Below, piece after piece: positions 57,021-64,000 of a stretch of DNA of 64,000 nt; within the stretch, counting starts at the first letter, position 1; every line of letters begins with the position of its first letter. The notes beneath the pieces are model-generated. The model saw nothing but the letters and a program-made list of their open reading frames with translations. It did no database searches and had not been told where the DNA came from. Made by a program: the position numbers and the translations under genes. Source of the DNA: Streblospio benedicti (taxonomy: Eukaryota > Annelida > Polychaeta > Spionida > Spionidae); NCBI GenBank assembly GCA_019095985.1, contig CM032662.1, forward strand, positions 10,147,636 to 10,211,635. The letters are read 5' to 3'.

Positions 57021-57268
57021 GTCAAGGTCGTCTAATTGGGTCAAGGTCATTTTAATTAGGTCAAGGTCACTTAATTAGGTTGCAGTGACCTAATAAAATT
57101 TTTTAATTTGGTCACAGTGACCTAATAAAACTGTTAATTAGGTCAAGGTCGTCTAATTAAGTCCAGGTCATTTTAATTAGGTCAAGGTCACTTAATTAGG
57201 TCACAGTGACCTACTATTTTTTAATTAGGTCACAGTGACCTAATATTTTTTAAATAGGTCAAGGTCGT
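57021..57268. repeat. Minisatellite of TCAAGGTCA and AGGTCACAGTGACCT units
   Basis: taattaggtcaaggtcactt-type units. Palindromes AGGTCACAGTGACCT occur at 57198-57212 and 57227-57241, with one-off versions at 57109-57123 and 57077-57091. TCAAGGTCA occurs at 57041, 57061 and 57182, and TCAAGGTCG at 57022, 57142 and 57259. Confidence 0.9.
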
Positions 57269-58090
57269 CTAGGCTTTGTGCCAGGAGGGGCAGTACACGA
57301 GTACACGGATAGGTCTTCTGAGTTCATAAAACAATGTGCATGAATAAACGACGAGCACCGTTGACACAATAGATAGCATGTATTAAATATCAAAAGGAAT
57401 TTGCCGGGCTTCACAGTGGTTAAAGAGTGTCTTCAATTTATTTTGTTCAACCTCTGCAACTCGGCAGTTTGAACATACCAAGTCTAATATCAACTTTTTT
57501 CAATGAGGTTAGCAGAGCATTTATGGGTTATCAGAATGAACACATGTTATAGATACTTGAATGTGTAAATGTATTTTTTTACTCAATTATTGATTAAAAA
57601 CAAAAAGCAAGTGCTGTTTTTATTTATTTATACATATTTAATATCATGTCATTTCAACAACTGTGACAGTTATTTCATTAATTCTCACCAGTGTCAAACG
57701 CAAGTGCTGTAAGTAAACATATACACTGTTCTTTAGTCCTAAATAAATTTACTATTAAATGTAGCACTTGTAATACACAATCAAAAGTTGTTACTTTAAT
57801 CACACCTAATTTTATTAAAAAAAAGTAGCATTAAATTAAGAACTCAAAATGTGCATATAAATTGTTTGAACTTCGTGCTCTTGTTCATAATTGATACACA
57901 TCTACTTGAGAAAGATTGTTAATGTAAATTCTACCCTGTTCTACGGAAAAATGATAATCGTTTATGAGAAAAAATGAACAAATTTCATTCATAGATTCTA
58001 CATGATTATAGTAATAAAAATCATAACATACATATATTAAGTTTGACCATAATGAAATAACAAAAAAAGACAAGACACAAATCTTTCTCA
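57269..58090. other. No gene recognised
   Basis: AT-rich; no coding, RNA or transposon signal identified. Confidence 0.4.
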
Positions 58091-58939
58091 ATCACCAAAA
58101 CTTAATTCATATTTTCACCACCACAATTATCACAGTATTACAGTACCGGGAAAATAACTCATATATAGAAACAAAATGGCAATTATGGCTCAATAATTTA
58201 TGGCTAATGACAAAAGATATATATTTTCTGTGCGTAGCAGCCACGAGCATTTCTCTTCAAATCTACAAGCACACACACAAAACGACAAATTTCTACACGC
58301 AATTTGAAGTAACTTCCATCAAATACATAACATTAACAGTCGCCTCACCGGTGGGTGCAATTTAATATGTCAATTTCCTTTTTCTCAACCCTGGAATCTT
58401 CATTTATCTATTTACAAACTATAAAGTTTCACTGTTAATTCAGATTCTGCATCCACAGCACTCATGGTGTTTCTCTCCAGTTACAGTTCACATCAGCACT
58501 TTCAGAATGTCCCTTTTGTTGAACAATGTCTTACATGCCAGACACTCATAATTCTTCTCTCCAATGTGGATCTCAATGTGTCTGGCGAAGTGACAACTTT
58601 GCTGAAACCTTCCTTCCCACATTCACCGTAGCATTCCCAATTTATATTCTCATCATGTGACCTCATCATATGGCTGACGAGAGACATCTTCAGACTAAAT
58701 GGCTTCTTGCACATGAGGCATCTTTCACATAATCGCCGTCCACCGTCTTGGATACTTAGGCTGGCCAACTAAAGGCCTGAACTCGTCACCTTTATGCAAA
58801 TGTGTCGCCGGCGACATGAGTCTCCGGGGACAGGGGATTAGAGTGGCAGGCGACAAATACTGCCCTCTGATCTAAGTCAATGTAGCACAGTTACAGTTCA
58901 ATCTTCTTTTAAAAGAAGTTGCCAGTATCATCATAAAAC
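58091..58939. repeat. Direct duplication, copy 1 (~840 bp)
   Basis: Matches 61901-62736 in the same orientation, with small insertions and deletions and few substitutions. It carries a zinc-finger exon and its downstream sequence. Confidence 0.9.
58488..58768 (-). pseudogene. C2H2 zinc-finger terminal exon, copy 1
   Basis: After an acceptor GGCCTTTAG the frame reads LASLSIQDGGRRLCERCLMC, KKPFSLKMSLVSHMMRSH: one good C2H2 finger (C-x2-C-x12-H-x4-H). A second finger follows (ECYGECGKEGF), then the reading continues best in another frame: SCHFARHIEIHIGEKNYEC and LACKTLFNKRDILKVLM with TGA at 58490-58488. The linker IGEKNYEC is the usual finger linker. The frame change near 58605-58615 breaks the product unless it is a sequence error. 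DNA binding would be the family role. Nearly the same exon lies at 62302-62572, so this belongs to a multicopy set. No first exon was found. Confidence 0.65.
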
Positions 58940-59304
58940 GTCCCTCTTACGATCATTATTTAAGACACATACTTTTATTTCATGGACGAGAGTGAAAATG
59001 ATAAAGGAAGATATACGTAGAAAATATATATAGCACAAATTTCAAGACGTCCAGTAATAGGGTTGTGTAAATAATATCAACACCGTTCCTTCCAAGGCGC
59101 TGTAATCCAGCAAAAGTGAACTTCAAGTATAGCTCAGCCGTTTTTATATTAATCCCACCAAGATGAATCTAATATAAAATTGAAAATCCTTTAGTATTAT
59201 CTTAGACTAACACCTTGGCGAGGTGGTTGCTTGTTCAATATGAGATATAAAATCCCTAGAGCCACAAGATGGGGGACACATTTGCATAAAGGTGATGAGT
59301 TCAG
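58777..59304. repeat. 30 bp inverted repeat around a 528 bp segment
   Basis: ctgaactcgtcacctttatg then caaatgtgtc (58777-58806) is mirrored at 59275-59304 with one mismatch. It starts 9 bp beyond the zinc-finger exon's acceptor. The inner arms continue loosely (tcgccggcgac against gtcgccc). Confidence 0.7.
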
Positions 59305-59763
59305 CTCTCTGATTGGTCAACAAGTATCAAGACTGTCGCCCATGACGATGTAGAAAGATGCTCAATAGACATCATTCACATGAGCTAACTTGTTTGCCAA
59401 GTTAACCAATCATAGGCCTGAATGCTGCACCTCATGCATATTATGTTGCCTAATCCTGTCTAACTTGGCATTCAAGAGGGGTTGCGCCCGTTGCTATGAA
59501 GTCAACAAACGTTTCTTGCACATCATTATATTGCTTTATGTATAAATGTCCTATGTCTTATGTTTAAATAACTGTATATATTTTTTTTATTGTAGAATGG
59601 AAGATGTGTCTTCAAATATGTCAATACAGTGGCAGGACGTCCAGTTCAACTATGATTTTCAAGCCTCAAGCCTCAAGCAGTCATATGGCTGTTGATTTTC
59701 TGTGACATGTGTAATAAATGATATTAAATATGTATAAATAAAACAGCACTTGTTTTTTTTTTT
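59305..59763. other. No gene recognised
   Basis: Contains a duplicated tcaagcctcaagcc word (about 59660) and A/T runs; nothing else could be assigned. Confidence 0.4.
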
Positions 59764-59985
59764 AATAAATTAAAATTAGAAGTGAATTTCAAGAAAGCGT
59801 AAGTCTTATTGGCAGATTTTGATAATTTAAAAGTAGAAATCACCCTATTTGCAAATATGAGAAGTGGCTATTTATACAGAATAAATTCTTATGCTAAGAA
59901 TAAATTAAAATTAGAAGTGAATTTCAAGAATCGTAAGTCTTATTGGCAGATTTTGATAAATTAAAAGTAGAAATCACCATATTTG
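59764..59985 (+). repeat. Tandem duplication, ~135 bp period
   Basis: aataaattaaaattagaagt with gaatttcaaga and taagtcttattggcagattt occurs at 59764-59853 and again at about 59899-59984, with two or three differences. Confidence 0.9.
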
Positions 59986-60104
59986 CACAAGCTGACAGTT
60001 TAATTTGAGAATTTCGTGGCTATTTATACAAAAACGCACCAGACTTTAATAGTCGGCAAACATTAATAGCCAATCAGTACATTTCAACCATCACATACGC
60101 TATT

Positions 60105-60383
60105 TTGATGGCTTTTGACAATTTTCTGACGACAGTCAAAAGTCAGCCTACATGTCCTTTTTTTGGGTGTAAAGACATTTACACCACTCATGCTTCCAGT
60201 GGGAAATATTCGGTCGACCACCAATTTATGCCTCTCAATGAGGATTATAGTAAGAATGGACTTTCCTTAAGCAGGGAATGCCATCTCGGGTGCTCAGCGG
60301 CTCCCGGGAGTCCGAACCAGTGCGTTTTCGTACTCGGGGCAGATCTTGGCAGAGGTGTCAAAGGAAATTACGTAAAAAAGTAA
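60105..60383 (+). CDS. Unrecognised 92-codon frame
   Basis: The open frame from ATG 60105 includes FDNFLTTVKSQPTCPFFG and SRECHLGCSAAPGSPNQC. It runs into the duplicated block at 60365. No domain is recognised and chance is likely. Confidence 0.15.
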   Translation: MMAFDNFLTTVKSQPTCPFFGCKDIYTTHASSGKYSVDHQFMPLNEDYSKNGLSLSRECHLGCSAAPGSPNQCVFVLGADLGRGVKGNYVKK

Positions 60384-60830
60384 TGTCTGCTTGTTTCTCG
60401 GTTGTCGTCGTTACCTCATGGATGTATGATACATCAAAATGTAGGGCTCGGCAGGGAGCTAGCGTTCGGTGAAGGTTTTGAGTTGAAAGTCGTTTTCTAG
60501 AACGTTCTAGAAATATTCAAAGTTTTTTACAAAACTCAATTTTCTCGCTGGCTGCTTGTCTGATTTCCAACGTTTGCTACCGAAAGGTGGGGCTCAATGC
60601 GGTTGATCTGTTAAAATTGATTTTATGGCAATCGGCCCAACCAGTTTCGTGTAACAAGCCGAAACGTCCGTTTTTACGAGAAATTACGTCAAATCAATAC
60701 GTTTGCTCGTTTTTGGGTTGACATGGCTGTATGACACATCAAAATGAAGGGCTCGGCAAGGGCTAGCCAAAGGTGAAGGTTTTGAGTTGAAAATCGTTTT
60801 CTAGAACATTCTAGAAATTTTAAAAAGTTT
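60365..60830 (+). repeat. Duplicated unit carrying heat-shock elements
   Basis: Two copies about 305 bp apart share aaattacgt, tgtatgatacatcaaaatg, agggctcggcaggg and gtgaaggttttgagttgaaa. Each contains TTCTAGAAC(G/A)TTCTAGAA: 60495-60512 and 60799-60816. Confidence 0.85.
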
Positions 60831-61900
60831 TTACAAAATCATTTATACAGTCTTTATTTTTGCACCAATTGCTCTGTGATTGATATTAGGCTTTAGCACT
60901 AGGTTAGACGGTAATTTTGGTGTGTTTGTTATTTCTCCAGAACAACGGATCGGCGGGAAACGCATCATTATGTAAACACCGGCTTCTAAGGCTTTCACGC
61001 CCGGCGTGCGTAATGGTATATAGCTGATTGGTATATACCAAAATGTAGCCCCTAATTGTCATAGCTTCAAAACTCAGCTAGCTAGAAGCGAAAAACACTT
61101 TCAAAATTATTTTTTTGGACTGAGACCTAATAATAGTGATCATTTTTTTTCATATGTGACAGCTCAGCTTCCTGTAGCCATCTTGTTTGATGGCAACAAA
61201 TATAATCACCTGGAATTTATCTGAATGTACCTATTTTGGAGGATTATAATTGCAGCTTTGATAGTGTCAAGGATAGACTAGTCATTTTGAAGGAGAATGC
61301 ATGTACACCATATGATTGGTGTGAAGGTGCGTGTTAAATATACCTCCTCAACTTGCAGTAACTTTTGCTTTGCTATTCATCCTCACCTCGTGATTGGCTG
61401 TCAATTAGGTCACTGCAGGGGACTGCTTTCAAAAGGCAGACATTGATTGACAGGATGGCAATTTCTGTCAAAAATCTAGTAATTTACTTATTTCACCAGA
61501 TACCAATGGAGAGGAGCACTAATAACTGCTGTCAAGTGGAAGGAGTATTAATCATTCAAGGTTTGGTATGTGTGGGCATGCAAGATCTTCACTTTTAAAT
61601 AGGTTTTAATAGGTTTTTCAACAAATGTAGACTACCCTACTGCTCACACTAGCAGACAGCACAATTGCAGGGTCAATACAGTGTGTGCTGTTTCCATTGT
61701 GTAGTGCTGTTTGCATTGTGTATGACAACAAATCAATGAAAAATCATGCAGTGAATAGGCTTTTACTAAATTTATTTCAGTTATAATACATTTCATCATA
61801 GTGTCTGCTGACACCAAAAATAAGCCAACCGCAGTCAACTGTCCTGCTGCCGTCCAACCGTCTGCTGCAGTTGGAACATAGAGTACTTTAAGGTGAAATT
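60831..61900. other. No gene recognised
   Basis: Mixed DNA with no recognised gene or mobile element before the second zinc-finger duplication. Confidence 0.4.
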
Positions 61901-62733
61901 ATCACCAAAACTCAATTCATATTTTTTCACCACCACAATTATCACAGTATTACAGTACCGGGAAATTAACTCATATATACAAACAAAATGGCAATTATGG
62001 CTCAATAATTTATGGCTAATGACAAAAGATATATATTTTCTGTGCGTAGCAGCCACGAGCATTTCTCTTCAAATCTACAAGCACACACACAAAACGACAA
62101 ATTTCTACACGCAATTTGAAGTAACTTCCATCAAATACATAACATTAACGATTAAGCCTCACCGGTGGGTGCAATTTAATATGTCAATTTCCTTTTTCTC
62201 AACCCTGGAATCTTCATTTATCTATTTACAAACTATAAAGTTTCACTGTTAATTCAGATTCTGCATCCACAGCACTCATGGTGTTTCTCTCCAGTTACAG
62301 TTCACATCAGCACTTTCAGAATGTCCCTTTGTTGAACAATGTCTTACATGCGGACACTTATAATTCTTCTCTCAATGTGGATCTCGATGTGTCTGGCAAA
62401 GTGACAACTTTGCTGAAACCTTCCTTCCCCAACAGCATTCCCAATTTATATTCTCATCATGTGACCTCATCATATGGCTGACGAGAGACATCTTCAGACT
62501 AAATGACTGCTTGCACATGAGGCATCTTTCACATCGTCGCCGTCCACCGTCTTGGATACTTAGGCTGGCCAACTAGAGGCCCGAACTCGTCACCTTTATG
62601 CAAATGTAAAGCGAAATAGTGGCCGAGGACAGGGGATTAGAGTGGCAGGCGACAAATACTGCCCTCTGATCTAAGTCACTGTAGCACAGTTACAGTTCAA
62701 TCTTCTTTTAAAAAGTTGCCAGTATCATCGCAA

Positions 62734-62736
<3 letters not shown>
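61901..62736. repeat. Direct duplication, copy 2 (~840 bp)
   Basis: Partner of 58091-58939. Its right boundary is replaced by an (AT)n run. Confidence 0.9.
62302..62572 (-). pseudogene. C2H2 zinc-finger terminal exon, copy 2
   Basis: It reads LASLSIQDGGRRRCERCLMC, KQSFSLKMSLVSHMMRSH and then WECCWGRKV, with about nine bases fewer in the second finger than copy 1 and further small losses in the third. The first finger keeps all four metal ligands. The acceptor word is AGAGGCCTCTAG-like (ctagaggcc on the + strand). It is less complete than copy 1. Confidence 0.6.

Positions 62737-62737
<1 letters not shown>

Positions 62738-62813
<76 letters not shown>
62738..62813. repeat. (AT)n microsatellite
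   Basis: About 38 uninterrupted TA units. Confidence 0.98.
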
Positions 62814-62816
<3 letters not shown>

Positions 62817-63103
62817 TTTTGGTTCCTCAAAGTTACTACTCAAATAGTGCTCAACAATGACAACATGATTGGAGCTTTTATATTTAATTTATTTTATAAC
62901 GCTGAGTATAAATCAATAGATTTTGATACATTGTAATATTGTTAGCTAAAGCACGTTTATAATGTACTGTTTAGATCTACAAAGTACTGGGTAATTATAC
63001 TTTTATTTTTATTTTTCAATGTCATATTCTCCTGAGGATTGTGTGTGTGGTAGCACATGAAACACTGTGTAGGAAATGAAATAATAATTGTCAATAAATA
63101 AAT

Positions 63104-63222
<119 letters not shown>

Positions 63223-63477
63223 TACATCCATACATATATCCACATGCCACATGTCACCTGGCCTCTAACCTCAACAAAGAGGACAAAGTCCTCCTTCTGT
63301 AGCCCCCACCCCCAGTTCCCCACCATGCATTGTTCACTAAGGCTTTCTTGTCCGTTTATCAATCATGGCTTTGCCATTGGCTTGTAAATATGTGAACCAT
63401 GGAGACACAGGTGTGTAATTGAATGACGTGTGTTATCAGATCTGTAGTTTGCAACCACAAGTTTATAAACACGCATA

Positions 63478-63662
63478 CAGTAAAACCTCAAATTAAGATT
63501 AAGCCACCTTCATATAAAGACCACCTGTATAATACGACTACTTTTCACAGTCCCAAAACCTACATAAAGCTACCAAAAAGAGCCTCCGTCAAGAGACCTC
63601 CTCTCTATTGAGACCACCTAACACTAGTCCCAAGGGATGATCTTAATGGAGAAGTTCTACTG
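63478..63662. mobile_element. MITE with CAGTARAACYTC ends, copy 1
   Basis: The left end cagtaaaacctcaaattaag and inverted right end (cagtagaacttctccattaag) agree. Left flank is TA; the right flank is not conserved. Interior shares gaccacct(c/g)tataata(c/a)gac with copy 2. Confidence 0.75.
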
Positions 63663-63796
63663 CAAATGAAATTGTAAATAAGACGTTACGATAAATTCCT
63701 AATTCCCATCTTAAAAGAGATGGTTACTTTGTACGTAATATGTAAAACGCATGCATTCGAACGTGTGCAGCAGATTACATGCTCACTTCACTTGTA

Positions 63797-63926
63797 CAGT
63801 AGAACATCCAATTAAAATCACCTCCATATAGAGACCACCTCTATAATAAGACCACTTTTCACGTTGGCAAACTTCATAAAACCTTCAAACCTTCAAAGAT
63901 GGTCCTAAAATAGAAAGATTCTACTG
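63797..63926. mobile_element. MITE with CAGTAGAAC ends, copy 2
   Basis: Ends cagtagaacatcc and the inverse (cagtagaatctttc), with TA directly outside both (63795-63796, 63927-63928). The TA target points to the Tc1/mariner/pogo group. Confidence 0.75.
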
Positions 63927-64000
63927 TACTCTGTAGGTTTGTAACAGTCTCTTTTTACGTTTGGGACCCTCAAAGTGTTCTTATTAGAGACGTCGAATGT

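Overview
The window is animal nuclear DNA: AT-rich, intron-bearing, dense in mobile elements, with three 100-N scaffold gaps (15482-15581, 40657-40756, 53621-53720). The mix of a Helentron-type rolling-circle element, tyrosine-recombinase elements, a Penelope-like fragment, LINE, LTR and MITE debris and a tRNA-derived SINE suggests a (probably marine) invertebrate. I cannot name the species.

Host genes. Ten consecutive exons of Integrator subunit 1 (INTS1) lie on the + strand at 1724-6928; the gene enters from the left and its later exons do not appear in the window. A small SAM-domain gene on the - strand (24137-18378, five exons, 144 aa) can be assembled from phase-compatible exons, except that its first donor reads TTAAGA where GTAAGA is expected. 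Two exons of an extracellular galactose-binding-like protein lie at 43072-43660 (+). A C2H2 zinc-finger terminal exon occurs twice (58488-58768 and 62302-62572, both -) inside an ~840 bp direct duplication.

Mobile DNA. 8550-9497 is a hAT-like non-autonomous element. 12.9-15.5 kb (-) holds the 3' part of a Helentron: helicase end, APE-type endonuclease with its catalytic set, then a separate intact-looking three-exon OB-fold (RPA-like) gene. 25.5-33.2 kb and 39.9-40.7 kb hold fossil copies of one LTR-type element, two of them head to head as a 2.6 kb inverted repeat. Three copies of a tyrosine-recombinase element lie at 33.2-35.9 (+), 40.8-41.7 (-) and 54.3-57.0 kb (-). A 1,664 bp element with ~95 bp terminal inverted repeats and exact TTAA flanks (36049-37712) carries part of a large uncharacterised protein family; a second, differently deleted copy of that family, ending in a PIN/FEN-like motif region, lies at 50.1-48.0 kb (-). 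47292-47736 is a Penelope-like endonuclease fragment between inverted arms, flanked by a 13 bp direct repeat.

Regulatory-looking repeats: an array with palindromic AGGTCA half-sites (57.0-57.3 kb), a duplicated unit carrying a textbook heat-shock element (60495-60512, 60799-60816), and NRF1 plus E-box sites at 25.42-25.45 kb. The genes do not form an operon; the window is a few host genes embedded in repeats.
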